A DNA stretch of 64,000 bases. Origin: Streptomyces liliiviolaceus (GTDB lineage Bacteria > Actinomycetota > Actinomycetes > Streptomycetales > Streptomycetaceae). A program made the position numbers and the translations under genes. Positions 36,363 through 45,123 of the stretch are shown in pieces. Every line of letters starts with the position of its first letter. Positions within the stretch are counted from its first letter, which is position 1. The stretch lies in NCBI RefSeq assembly GCF_018070025.1, contig NZ_JAGPYQ010000002.1, positions 2,294,001 to 2,358,000 of the forward strand, read 5' to 3'. The notes under the pieces were generated by a model, which did not search any database, was not told the origin of the DNA, and was given only the letters and a program-made list of their open reading frames with translations.

Positions 36363-37322
36363 GTGACAACCGTCGGCAAACGCACCGCACTCACCCCACG
36401 CCACCTCACCCGCACCGCAGAACGTCTCTCCTTCATCTACCTGGAACGCTGCACCATCCACCGGGACGCCAACGCCATCACCGCCGAAGACGCCGACGGC
36501 ACCACCCACATCCCCTCCGCCACCATCGGCACCCTCCTCCTCGGCCCCGGCACCCGCATCACCCACCAGGCAATGAGCGTCCTCGGCGAAACCGGCGCAG
36601 GCGTCGTCTGGGTCGGTGAACACGGCGTCCGCTACTACGCCGGCGGCAGGGCACTGAGCCGCTCCGCCGCCCTCCTCGAAGCCCAGGCCACCAGGTGGGC
36701 CAACATGAGCAGCCGCCTCGCCGTCGCCCGCGCCATGTACCGGCTGCGCTTCCCCGACGAAGATCCGGACGGCCTGACCCGCCAACAGCTGCTCGGCCGC
36801 GAAGGCGACCGCGTCAAAGACTGCTACCGCGTCCAAGCCGCCCGCACCGGCGTCCGCTGGTCAGGCAGGAAGTACACCCCCGGCGACTTCACCAGCGGCG
36901 ACCCCGTCAACCAGGCCATCACCGCCGCCGCCCAGTGCATGTACGGCATCGCCCACGCCGTCGTCACCTCCCTGGGATGCAGCCCCGGACTCGGCTTCGT
37001 CCACTCCGGCCACGAGCTCTCCTTCGTCCTGGACATCGCCGACCTCTACAAAACCGAGATCGGCATCCCCCTCGCCTTCGACATCGCGGCCGAAGCAGAC
37101 GAGGACGTCGGCCCCCGCACCCGCCGCGCCCTACGGGACCGCATCAACGACACCGGGCTGCTGAACCGCTGCGTCAACGACATCAAACACCTCCTCCTGC
37201 CGAACGACACGAGCAGCAACAGGCACAGCGACGAAGACCGCGTCACGCTCCAGACTGACGGCGGCCACGAAGTCGCCGCCGGACGGAACTACGGTGACGC
37301 CGACGAAGCAGTCATCTGGTGA
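36363..37322 (+). CDS. cas1: CRISPR adaptation integrase Cas1
   Basis: This 319-residue type I-E Cas1 integrates new spacers with Cas2. Catalytic residues are in place: Glu in LGREGDRVKD (about residue 146), His in GFVHSGHELSF and the two Asp of VLDIADLYK. GTG 36363 lies four bases after the cas6e stop. Confidence 0.96.
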   Translation: MTTVGKRTALTPRHLTRTAERLSFIYLERCTIHRDANAITAEDADGTTHIPSATIGTLLLGPGTRITHQAMSVLGETGAGVVWVGEHGVRYYAGGRALSRSAALLEAQATRWANMSSRLAVARAMYRLRFPDEDPDGLTRQQLLGREGDRVKDCYRVQAARTGVRWSGRKYTPGDFTSGDPVNQAITAAAQCMYGIAHAVVTSLGCSPGLGFVHSGHELSFVLDIADLYKTEIGIPLAFDIAAEADEDVGPRTRRALRDRINDTGLLNRCVNDIKHLLLPNDTSSNRHSDEDRVTLQTDGGHEVAAGRNYGDADEAVIW

Positions 37323-37669
37323 CCGTCATCGTCCTCACCAACTGCCCGCCCGGCCTCCGCGGATTCCTGACCCGCTGGCTCCTGGAAATCTCCGCAGGCG
37401 TCTTCATCGGCAACCCGTCAGCCAGAATCCGCGACGCCCTGTGGGACGAAGTCCAGCAATACGCCGGCCAAGGCCGCGCCCTACTCGCCCACACCACCAA
37501 CAACGAACAGGGCTTCACCTTCCGCACCCACGACCACGCCTGGCACCCCACCGACCACGAAGGCCTCACCCTCATCCGACGCCCGAACAACAACACCCCA
37601 CCCCAGAACAGCGAACCCCCACCCGGCTGGAGCAAAGCATCAAAGCGCCGCCGATTCGGCAGAAACTAA
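37319..37669 (+). CDS. cas2: CRISPR adaptation protein Cas2e
   Basis: This 116-residue Cas2 of the I-E type begins MTVIVLTNCPPGLRGFLTRW and contains WDEVQQYAGQGRALLAHTTN. It scaffolds Cas1 rather than cutting nucleic acid. It overlaps cas1 by four bases and ends 92 bases before array 2. The ~30-residue Pro/Asn-rich tail is typical of this type. Confidence 0.95.
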   Translation: MTVIVLTNCPPGLRGFLTRWLLEISAGVFIGNPSARIRDALWDEVQQYAGQGRALLAHTTNNEQGFTFRTHDHAWHPTDHEGLTLIRRPNNNTPPQNSEPPPGWSKASKRRRFGRN

Positions 37670-37710
37670 ATGCAACCAATGCCCAATTCAAGCAAATTGC
37701 CAGAGTCAGT

Positions 37711-37761
37711 GAAAGTACTCAGAAACCGAGCTGGATTACGGTAAACGCGCAGGTCACGGAG
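37711..37761 (+). promoter_or_regulatory. Leader of CRISPR array 2
   Basis: The 51 bases before the first repeat carry CTCAGAAACCGAG, a GTAAA block and AGGTCACG, aligned without gaps to the leader of array 1. The stem of the small hairpin has one mismatch relative to array 1. Confidence 0.75.
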
Positions 37762-38216
37762 CTGCTCCCCATGCACGCAGGGATGGACCCCGCGCCTCCG
37801 GCGACACCGTCGCGGTGCAGCTCTGCTCCCCACGCAGGCGGGGATGGACCCCCGGAGACGCCCTGCTGGGCCGTCGACATGACCTGCTCCCCACGCACGG
37901 GGGGATGGACCCGACCTGAAGGAAGCGGCGTCGCAGCTGCGGGACTGCTCCCCACGCACGCGGAGATGGACCCTGGAACCGGACGTCACCAAGTCCCTCC
38001 ACGGCCTGCTCCCCACGCACGCGGGGATGGACCCGCGATCCGGTGGAGGGTGTAGCTGAGGATGCGCTGCTGCCCACGCACGCGGGGATGGACCCGCCAC
38101 GACCGGCAGGCCCTGCTCGATGGCGTACTGCTCCCCACACACGCGGGGAGGCCCCCGGCTCATGCGGTGACTGGTTGCCCTCGCAGGCTACTCTCCGCGA
38201 ATGCGGGCATGGCCCC
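37762..38216 (+). CRISPR. Type I-E CRISPR array 2, eight repeats, decaying
   Basis: Repeats start at 37762, 37823, 37884, 37945, 38006, 38067, 38128 and 38188, with 31-32-bp spacers. Almost every repeat carries its own substitutions (for example ATGCACGCAGG in the first, CAGGCGG in the second, GGAGGCCCCC in the seventh); only the fifth matches the consensus. The consensus equals the leader-proximal repeat type of array 1. Because the leader-proximal repeat is also mutated, the array has probably not gained spacers recently. Confidence 0.93.
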
Positions 38217-38520
38217 GTCGGAATGCGAGCGTGGGTATACGGATCAAGTGCCACCTCCGCCCATACAGTGGTGAGCCGTACGCAGCATCCGCGACCTGTC
38301 TCTACAGTTGTCGCTTCGGTCAAAATTTTTCGCACTTTCCGACGAGACGATCAATCTGCTAACCATTTAGAAAACCCAACAGGCAAGGCGTCAGCAACAT
38401 GCAATCGTCTGACGTATGAAAAGCACCGGACACACCTGCTCCCCTGCCCATCGCACACGGAAGCGTCCGCCAGGCAGGAGCTTAATTTTTCCGTAACCCG
38501 AAAATATTTCGAGAATGCAC
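38217..38520. other. AT-rich gap between array 2 and decayed repeat remnants
   Basis: Base composition falls sharply (stretches such as CAAAATTTTTCGCAC and TTAATTTTTCCG). No coding region or inverted repeat pair was recognised. It may be an insertion or deletion scar that split the array. Confidence 0.4.
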
Positions 38521-38656
38521 GAATTCCTCGCTAGAGCGGGGATGGCCCCAGGCAGGGCGTCAGTTTCACATACTCCCCGCGCGTGCGGGGATGGCATCGG
38601 TTGGCTTGCCGAGGTAGTCGCGAAGGTCTGTTCCACGTGCCCGCAGGGGATGGACT
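38521..38656 (+). repeat. Degenerate CRISPR-repeat remnants
   Basis: Three segments resemble the array 2 repeat in the same orientation: 38521-38549 (GCGGGGATGGCCCC end), 38570-38598 (CTCCCCGCGCGTGCGGGGAT core) and 38628-38656 (CAGGGGATGGACT end). Spacing is 49 and 58 bp rather than 61, so small deletions have occurred. They look like the far, oldest part of array 2. Confidence 0.55.
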
Positions 38657-39084
38657 AATCCAGGCGATCCTCGGCAACTGGTTCCCGCACTCATAGGAAT
38701 GCTTTCGCCCGCGAGTTCGTCGGGATCCTGTAGGGGCTCTGTTGTCGTACCGTTCGCTTGGCTGCGACCGAAACTTCGGTGCCAAGGCAGCTGGAGGGAA
38801 TTTCGACAGACGGCGGCCAGCCGCGGTGCGGGCATTGAGACAGAGCGCGGTAGCGGCTATCAGTGCGGCCGCTCGGCTCGCCCAGAGAACAGCCGGCCCC
38901 AAGCCGCGGTTCCAGGCCGCAAGGGGAGCAGCTCCGGCGACCACCGGCCCGTGGCCGAGCATCTTGGCGTTCGCGGCGTGGATCTCGTGGTTCTCCACCA
39001 TGGTCCTTGTCAGCTGTGCCACACAGGATGCCAAGCAGACGCAAGTTATCTATTCTGACGAGGGGTCATACAGGCGGGGGCGGA
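38657..39084. other. Intergenic region upstream of membrane protein/ATPase pair
   Basis: Open frames occur on both strands but lack ribosome binding sites and family resemblance. The promoter of the pair at 39085 should lie here. Confidence 0.4.
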
Positions 39085-39567
39085 ATGACATCGGGGGAAG
39101 CGGGGCCGGAAGCCGACGAGGTCCGTCGCGAGTTCGCGCTGGAGAGGTACCGGTACATCCTTCAACAGATCAACGCGGTCAACGAGAATGCGCACCGCTT
39201 CTTGGCGCTCTATCAGACGCTGGCCACGGCACTTGTCAGTGCGGCACTGGCCCTCTTCGTCGGCTACCGGAACTGGGACGTGCCGGCCTCCACCGCACGA
39301 GGCGGGGTCATCGGGTTGCTGATCCTAGCTACGGTGGTTGCCGCCTTCACCAGCACGCTCATCCTGGTGGGAGCCCTGGCCTGGCTCGATTTCCGCAATG
39401 AGGAGTGCGATATCACCGACGAGGTGGTCGGTCCCGGATTCCGTAAGCGTCCGCGTCCGGGCAACTTCCTGCGCTGGTACGAGACCTATGTGCTGCTCTT
39501 CATCATCGTCTCGGTGATCGCCATGTGGGTGCTCGCCGCACTTCTCCTTCTGCCGGCTATGAGGTGA
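39085..39567 (+). CDS. Small multi-pass membrane protein, partner of HD-ATPase
   Basis: This 160-residue protein starts at ATG 39085 behind GGGGG. After a ~45-residue charged, helical cytoplasmic start (ERYRYILQQINAVNENAHRF) there are three or four membrane segments: LATALVSAALALFVGY, a long GVIGLLILATVVAAFTSTL region and YVLLFIIVSVIAMWVLAALL. It ends nine bases before the next gene, so the two form an operon. I did not recognise a family; size and layout recall small membrane effectors of defence systems that disrupt the membrane on signal, but this is inference. Confidence 0.7.
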   Translation: MTSGEAGPEADEVRREFALERYRYILQQINAVNENAHRFLALYQTLATALVSAALALFVGYRNWDVPASTARGGVIGLLILATVVAAFTSTLILVGALAWLDFRNEECDITDEVVGPGFRKRPRPGNFLRWYETYVLLFIIVSVIAMWVLAALLLLPAMR

Positions 39568-39576
39568 CTGTTCACG

Positions 39577-42273
39577 GTGCCCGAGCACAGCTACACCAGC
39601 ACGTCCCTGTGGCGCGAAACTCTCTCCGCACGTCCTGACGGGGACATCCACGCCGAACAGCGCGAGCAGCTCCGTACGTCGTATGTCGAGCTGCGCCGTA
39701 AGGCCGCGGTTCTCCTCAAGGAGAACGAGCACAGCATGCCCGACTTCACAGTGCACGACATCAGTCATGTCGATGCCCTGTGGGAAACGGCCGATCTCGT
39801 GTGCGGGGGCGAGGTGATGCTCAACCCCGCCGAGGCGTACGTGCTGGCCTGCGCCTTCGTCCTGCACGACACGGCGATGGGGGCCGCAGCGTACGGGACG
39901 AGCGTGCAAGAGACTCTGGGCGGCAAGCGCTGGCATGATCTGGTGTCGGTGGCCTACTACGACCGGAGGGGCTGCTGGCCCGAGCCGGACGAGTTGAACG
40001 CGCCGCCTGCGGAAATAGCCGAGGCATGCCGGGCGGCCGCGATCCGTCAAACGCATGCGGAGCAGGCACGGCGGCTGGTGGACCAGCCCTGGCCTACCAG
40101 CACCGGCAACGAGATCCACCTCATCGGAGAGGTCCCCCTTCGCGAGGTGTACGGCCCCCTGATCGGCGACCTCGCCGCCAGCCACTGGTGGCCTGTAAGC
40201 CGGTTGCCAGGCGAGTTCCGCCACACGATTGGGTCGCTGCCCTGGCAGCCAAGTGAATGGACCATCGAGCCGCTCAAGCTGGCCTGCGTCCTCCGGCTGG
40301 CCGACGCGACCCAGATCGACAGCCGCCGGGCTCCAACTCTGTTGTTTTCCCTGCGTGATCCACAGGGCACGGCACGCGAGCACTGGCGCTTCCAGGAGCA
40401 CGTCAGTCGCCCGCGTCGCGAGGGCGACCGCGTCCGGTACACCTCGTTGCGCCCTTTCACCCCGCGAGATGCCGCCTCTTGGTGGCTGGCTCTCGAATAT
40501 CTCCGCGGTGTGGACCGGGAATTGAGGTCGGTCGACTCCCTCCTGCACGACCTCGGCCGGGACCGATTGGCGGCTCGTGCGGTCGCCGGAGTGGACTCCC
40601 CCGAGCGCTTCGCCGAACTCTTCCGCGTACAGGGCTGGCGTCCCATCGACGCGACGATCAAGGTCTCGGACATTCCCGCACTGGTCAAAGGGCTGGGCGG
40701 CGAACAGCTGTACGGGGACGAACCCGAGGTTGGCGTCCGGGAACTGTTGCAGAACGCCCAGGACGCGGTCCAGGCCCGGCGCGCCTTGCAACCCGGCTTC
40801 GCTGACGGACGCATCGAGGTCAAACTCACCGAAGCTGACGGCGCCTGGTGCTTCGAAATGCGCGATAACGGCGTGGGCATGGATGAGGAGACTCTCATTC
40901 ACGGTCTCCTCGACTTCGGCAGGAGCGGTTGGAGCTCCCCCGACATCCGCAATAAGCTCCCCGGACTGGCCGACGGCGGTTTCCAGCCCAGCGGCCGGTT
41001 CGGCATCGGCTTCTTCTCCGTCTTCCTGCTAGGTGACCGCATCGAGCTGATCACCCGCCGCTATGACTCCTCCACGCAGGACGCCCGACGCCTCTCCTTC
41101 GAGGGCCCCTCCCATCGCCCCCTCCTGACACCACTGCCCTTGCACGACTGGGTCCCGGAGGGGACAACCGTCCGTGTCACACTCAAGAGAAGTCCCAACG
41201 ACGTACTTGGCTTGCTCTATAAAACCGAGGATGACCTACTCACCCAGCTCGTCCGCCGGTTGGCCCTGGAGAACTCAGTTCCCATCCACACCTGGGAGCC
41301 CGGTTCCACCGACCCCGATATCCTCACCCCGTTCTCGCTGGCTGCGGGATCACCAGAGGAAGTCTTCGACCGCCTCTACCCCCCCTCAGCCGTCAGCCGG
41401 CGCACCGGGGAGGAAAAGCAGCGCCTTCAGGTACGAGATGACTTCACCAGCCAAGCCACCGAATTACTGGACGACAAAGGACAACGCATCGGGCTCGCCA
41501 CACTCTGGAACAGCCTGCGTCACACGACACGGCGCACCTTCAGGGGCACTGTCACAGTGAACGGCCTGCTCGCCGACACGTCGACGTCCTTCTCCGGATA
41601 TCTCGCCGGCCGGCCCAGTCGCGCCTCCCGGGACAAGGCGCAACTCGTCGCGGACCAAGACCAGGTCCGGCTCTGGATGCGACGACAGGAACAGCGACTG
41701 CGTGAGAACGGAGAGTTCGGCGACCCCGTGCAACTTGAGTTGGCCAACACCTTCACGAAGGCGTTCAACGAACTCCCCGGCGACATCGCCTTCGCTCTCA
41801 TATCAGAGGGTGTACTGAGACCAGACGATATAGCCGACTGGGCCGCAAGCAAGACCGAGATTTTTTTGGCCGCCGGTACACCTCTGGCCCTGCGGAGCCG
41901 ACCCCCAGTGGCTTACATCTTCGCGTCCGGGAAAACAGTCAGGCTGCCCGACAACTGGCTCGCCATCTTCAACTCGATACTCGCCCCACCCTTGGCCGAT
42001 GTCTTCCCAAGCGTCACGGCGTGCGACCCTGCTTACGAATCGGCCCGCAATGACCGCACGCTCACCTGGCAGAAGCAGTGGTGGCGTTGGTCGGGAGACC
42101 TGTACGGACTCTTCCTGCGAGCGCTGTGCCAAGCATGGTCGTGCACGATCGAGTCCTTGCTCGCACCCATCCAGCAACGCGACTGGTCAGACGCCCGTTT
42201 TCTAGCGAACGAGGATCTGGGCCCGATCTCCGGTTACCTCCTGACCCGCCCCCTACCTGAACGACGAAAGTGA
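39577..42273 (+). CDS. HD-domain/Hsp90-like ATPase fusion, candidate defence sensor
   Basis: This 898-residue protein starts at GTG 39577, nine bases after GAGGTGA. Residues ~50-340 resemble an HD hydrolase fold: His60/His64 in VHDISHVD and the HD pair in VLHDTAMG (97-98). From ~345 a GHKL (Hsp90/MutL-type) ATPase begins: N-box VRELLQNAQDAVQ (~388), G1 box MRDNGVGMD (~429) and G2 box SGRFGIGFFSVF (~473). The remaining ~350 residues have no recognised fold but are placed like the Hsp90 middle and C-terminal domains. HD/Hsp90-like fusions have been described among prokaryotic conflict systems. With the membrane partner and CRISPR neighbour, an anti-phage role is plausible but untested. Confidence 0.8.
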   Translation: MPEHSYTSTSLWRETLSARPDGDIHAEQREQLRTSYVELRRKAAVLLKENEHSMPDFTVHDISHVDALWETADLVCGGEVMLNPAEAYVLACAFVLHDTAMGAAAYGTSVQETLGGKRWHDLVSVAYYDRRGCWPEPDELNAPPAEIAEACRAAAIRQTHAEQARRLVDQPWPTSTGNEIHLIGEVPLREVYGPLIGDLAASHWWPVSRLPGEFRHTIGSLPWQPSEWTIEPLKLACVLRLADATQIDSRRAPTLLFSLRDPQGTAREHWRFQEHVSRPRREGDRVRYTSLRPFTPRDAASWWLALEYLRGVDRELRSVDSLLHDLGRDRLAARAVAGVDSPERFAELFRVQGWRPIDATIKVSDIPALVKGLGGEQLYGDEPEVGVRELLQNAQDAVQARRALQPGFADGRIEVKLTEADGAWCFEMRDNGVGMDEETLIHGLLDFGRSGWSSPDIRNKLPGLADGGFQPSGRFGIGFFSVFLLGDRIELITRRYDSSTQDARRLSFEGPSHRPLLTPLPLHDWVPEGTTVRVTLKRSPNDVLGLLYKTEDDLLTQLVRRLALENSVPIHTWEPGSTDPDILTPFSLAAGSPEEVFDRLYPPSAVSRRTGEEKQRLQVRDDFTSQATELLDDKGQRIGLATLWNSLRHTTRRTFRGTVTVNGLLADTSTSFSGYLAGRPSRASRDKAQLVADQDQVRLWMRRQEQRLRENGEFGDPVQLELANTFTKAFNELPGDIAFALISEGVLRPDDIADWAASKTEIFLAAGTPLALRSRPPVAYIFASGKTVRLPDNWLAIFNSILAPPLADVFPSVTACDPAYESARNDRTLTWQKQWWRWSGDLYGLFLRALCQAWSCTIESLLAPIQQRDWSDARFLANEDLGPISGYLLTRPLPERRK

Positions 42274-42448
42274 GCATGGTCGACGGCAGCAGCGCGACTA
42301 TCTGCGCGCCATCGATCAGACTGTTGTCTCCATTCACGTCATGCACCAGAAGATCGCAGTGATCGACGAACGCACCGTGATGCTCGGCAGCCTCAACGCA
42401 CTCTCCCAGAGCAACACGCGTGAGGTCATACTGACGATGCGCGGCTGA
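42272..42448 (+). pseudogene. Remnant of phospholipase-D-domain protein
   Basis: The frame reads through HQKIAVIDERTVMLGSLNAL and then SQSNTREVILTMRG before TGA at 42446. HxKxxxxD is the HKD catalytic motif of the PLD superfamily; this combination is typical of the extreme C-terminus of helicase-PLD or nuclease proteins found in defence loci. Only about 50 codons remain and no start or upstream domain exists, so it is a broken relic directly behind the HD-ATPase gene. Confidence 0.65.
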
Positions 42449-42734
42449 TACTTAGCTTGGCGTTTAACGTCTGCGGTCGAACGCGGCCTCGAGCTTGCTG
42501 GACGTTCGGGTTGTGCGCCGGACGTGAGAGTGGCCTTCGTCTGATCCTGTGTTCCGTCACAGATGCACTTGACCAGTACGAAGGCCGTAGCGACGGGCGT
42601 ACAGGTATGCATCGAATTGGCCGATACGAGGCCACACCCGCAGCCGCGGCGAGATCGAGGACCGCCTCGGTTCGATGTCGGTCGCCGTCGGCGATGAAAC
42701 TGAGTGCTGGGCGGGTGGTTCGAGGGAAGCGGCG

Positions 42735-43232
42735 CTAATCGTGAGCGTCATGTCCGGCAGGTGTGCCAGCGGCCGGCCTTATTGTCCTGGCCTCCCTCGC
42801 GTCGTTATAACTGCTCAGAGCGCCGGGAGCGGTGAGGTAGCCATGGATACCTGCGGCCGAGTAGTCCATGACGGGGTGCGGCAGGCCGGTAAGGGGGAAC
42901 CAGCGTACGGCCGCGCATTTGTCAGGCTCGCGGTTTCGTAGGGCCCCTTGCCAGGTGCGCGCCTCGAAGAACACGCCGAGGTGGTCGGTAGCACCATGCC
43001 GCATATGGACCGTTTGAGCGACGGCGAGGTCGCCGGCATCGATAGTGATGCCGAGTTCTTCGGTGGCCTCGCGTACGGCAGCTTCGGCCAGCGTCTCGCC
43101 GGGGTGGACCTTGCCGCAGGGCGCGGCCCACTGGCCGCTGCCGTAGATATCGCCAGCCCGCAAGGCAAGGAGGATCTCCGAGCCCTGGCGGAGGATGACG
43201 TGAACGTCGAGGTCGGCTGTCGCGGTGGTCAT
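42735..43232 (-). CDS. NUDIX hydrolase
   Basis: This 165-residue enzyme carries a complete Nudix box (GKVHPGETLAEAAVREATEE followed by LGI; about residues 41-63), which binds metal and cleaves nucleoside-diphosphate-linked compounds. Its start overlaps the stop of the MAB_1171c-like gene (ATGA), making it the last gene of the XRE/ImmA operon. The substrate is unknown; MTH1/MutT-like base sanitation or a signalling nucleotide are possible. Confidence 0.92.
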   Translation of the reverse strand: MTTATADLDVHVILRQGSEILLALRAGDIYGSGQWAAPCGKVHPGETLAEAAVREATEELGITIDAGDLAVAQTVHMRHGATDHLGVFFEARTWQGALRNREPDKCAAVRWFPLTGLPHPVMDYSAAGIHGYLTAPGALSSYNDAREARTIRPAAGTPAGHDAHD

Positions 43233-44491
43233 GAGGCGGCCGGCTGCGGGGCCGACGACAGTTCCGCAGCAGCGCCGCCAGCGGTGCGGTAGTGCGTGGA
43301 GACCTGCTGAAGCCAGGGCACTTCGCTGTCGAAGTTGCCGCCGGAGGCGGAGGAGAAGTCGGCTTGTGTAGGAGCGGGCGAGGTGCTTCGGGCTTTGAGT
43401 GCGAGTGCGGTACGGATCCAGTAGGCCTCAGCGACGGCAGCTATGTCCGTGTCGGTGGCTTCCCGTGCGGCGTGATCGCGGGCGTACTGCTGGGCTTGGT
43501 CGAGGAGATCGGCTGGGGCGTAGTACTGGAGTTCAGCGATGGCGTCTCGGATCTCGGTGACGTACCGAGCCAGGCGATCATTGGCGGACTGGTCCAAACG
43601 GAATATGTCGTGGAGGCGGTCGGCGGTGGCTCCGAGCTTGGACCGAGTCGGCTTGAGCATGATCGGGCCGGGGAAAGCGACGGCCAGGTCACGCCACAAC
43701 GGGTGCAGGCGGGCGAGCGCAGTGAGGGCGCGAACATGGTCGACGAGCGCACGCGACGCAGGAACGGTGAGGCCGAGCAGCAGCAGCGGGAACAGCGCGG
43801 TTTGCAGGGGCTCGGTGATGCTCTCCTGAAGGTCTGCGATCTGATCGGTAGGGGTGGCTACCGTGACGTAGAAGACGTACGCGGTGCGGATCAGGGCGTA
43901 GAGGACGGCCAGGCCCATGGAGGTGCACATCATGCCGAGCGCAACACGCATGAGCCGGTTCGTGGTTCGGCGGACGGCACTGCCCCACTGGTAAGCGGCG
44001 ACTGCTGCGGCGCCGCTCATGTAGAGGTACACAAGCGACATGTAGACCGTCATGCCGATCTCGCCGGCGTGACCGGTGACAAAGTGTTCGGTCGGTTTAC
44101 CACGGTCGATGGTGAATGCGAACAGCAAGATAAGGCAGGCGATAGTGACGAGGGCCGCCTTCAGTGCGACCTTTGACGCAATGCGGGAGACGCGTACGTA
44201 CCGCTCACCCGAAGCCTCGTCCTGGCTGCCGTACATGGCGAGGACGTAGCTGAGTAGCGAGTAGATCCCGCCGATCGCGATGACGTGCTTGACGATGCTC
44301 GACAGGTCGTTGATACCGCTGTGGTCCATGCCGTAGTCGACCAGCGGCGTCTTCAGCGTCCAGACCGCCGCGAAGGCGATGACCATACCCCATAGGGCAC
44401 GGCGGCGGTGGTCGCCCCAGAGCGCTGAGGACAGACGCCAGAAGGCGGATAACCAGAACAGGAGTGCGACGACATACGGGGCGATACTCAT
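43229..44491 (-). CDS. MAB_1171c-type membrane protein
   Basis: This 420-residue protein has about seven membrane helices in residues 1-230 (first MSIAPYVVALLFWLSAFWRL) and a cytoplasmic helical tail with WRDLAVAFPGPIML and the YYAPADLLDQAQQYARDH segment. The layout is that of the actinobacterial family annotated as MAB_1171c putative transporter with a DUF6545-type C-terminus. ATG 44491 follows AAGGAAG. It overlaps both neighbours by four bases. Transport function is unproven; it may be a membrane sensor or effector in the linked operon. Confidence 0.82.
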   Translation of the reverse strand: MSIAPYVVALLFWLSAFWRLSSALWGDHRRRALWGMVIAFAAVWTLKTPLVDYGMDHSGINDLSSIVKHVIAIGGIYSLLSYVLAMYGSQDEASGERYVRVSRIASKVALKAALVTIACLILLFAFTIDRGKPTEHFVTGHAGEIGMTVYMSLVYLYMSGAAAVAAYQWGSAVRRTTNRLMRVALGMMCTSMGLAVLYALIRTAYVFYVTVATPTDQIADLQESITEPLQTALFPLLLLGLTVPASRALVDHVRALTALARLHPLWRDLAVAFPGPIMLKPTRSKLGATADRLHDIFRLDQSANDRLARYVTEIRDAIAELQYYAPADLLDQAQQYARDHAAREATDTDIAAVAEAYWIRTALALKARSTSPAPTQADFSSASGGNFDSEVPWLQQVSTHYRTAGGAAAELSSAPQPAAS

Positions 44492-45036
44492 TGGTTCTTC
44501 CTTCTTTTTCGGCGGGCGAACGGGTGGGACAGACTGGCTTCTAAGCGGCCGACCAGGTCGTCGGTGGCTCGGTTCTGGCGCGCGGCAAGATCGCGGATGA
44601 TGTTGGCGCAAACCTCCGTGGCGAGTTCCTGTTCGGACTCGTACGTGGTGCGCGCTGCGATGGGGATATCGCGGGTGAAGCGTCTGATCAGGTTGGTACC
44701 CACGTGTGGGGTCATCCGCTGGAACTCCACGGGGCTGATGGTGCCGCCGTGGTCGAACCACTCGTGGACGAGTTCGTGCAGAATGACGTGCTCTTGGTGG
44801 TACTGGGTGCTGCGCAGGGGAAACAGAACCAGGCTTGCCCCGTTGGCCATCTTCACGCGGAGCCCGCATGCCGATCCGGGCGCGGTGAGCTCTGGCGGCA
44901 TGGGCCGTAATAGGATCCGGCGGTCGAGCTGCCCTTCCATCGCTCGGATCAGAGCGGGGATGCTGAAGGGCTGAGGGATGGGGAAGCCGTCGAGGTCTTC
45001 TACAAGCTGTTTGCGCAGCCGGCGCAGGGAAGACAT
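44488..45036 (-). CDS. ImmA/IrrE-family zinc metallopeptidase-like protein
   Basis: This 182-residue protein contains HVILHELVHEWFDHG (about residues 84-98) with the HExxH zinc motif. Relatives such as ImmA and IrrE cleave XRE-type repressors. Here an XRE-like gene lies 87 bases upstream on the same strand, so cleavage of that repressor on a signal is the simplest model. The stop overlaps the membrane-protein start. Confidence 0.88.
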   Translation of the reverse strand: MSSLRRLRKQLVEDLDGFPIPQPFSIPALIRAMEGQLDRRILLRPMPPELTAPGSACGLRVKMANGASLVLFPLRSTQYHQEHVILHELVHEWFDHGGTISPVEFQRMTPHVGTNLIRRFTRDIPIAARTTYESEQELATEVCANIIRDLAARQNRATDDLVGRLEASLSHPFARRKRRKNQ

Positions 45037-45123
45037 TAGGCACCTCGGGTGGGAGAGCGCGGGGTCTTTGCCCGCTCAGGAACGCTTCTCGGGACGCAGG
45101 TCAACAGCAGGGCGCTTCACGCG

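Noticed and set aside
38531..39084. Hydrophobic frames on both strands upstream of the membrane protein
   Set aside because: They have no start signals, the two strands overlap, and they include CRISPR-repeat ghosts; composition does not favour either.
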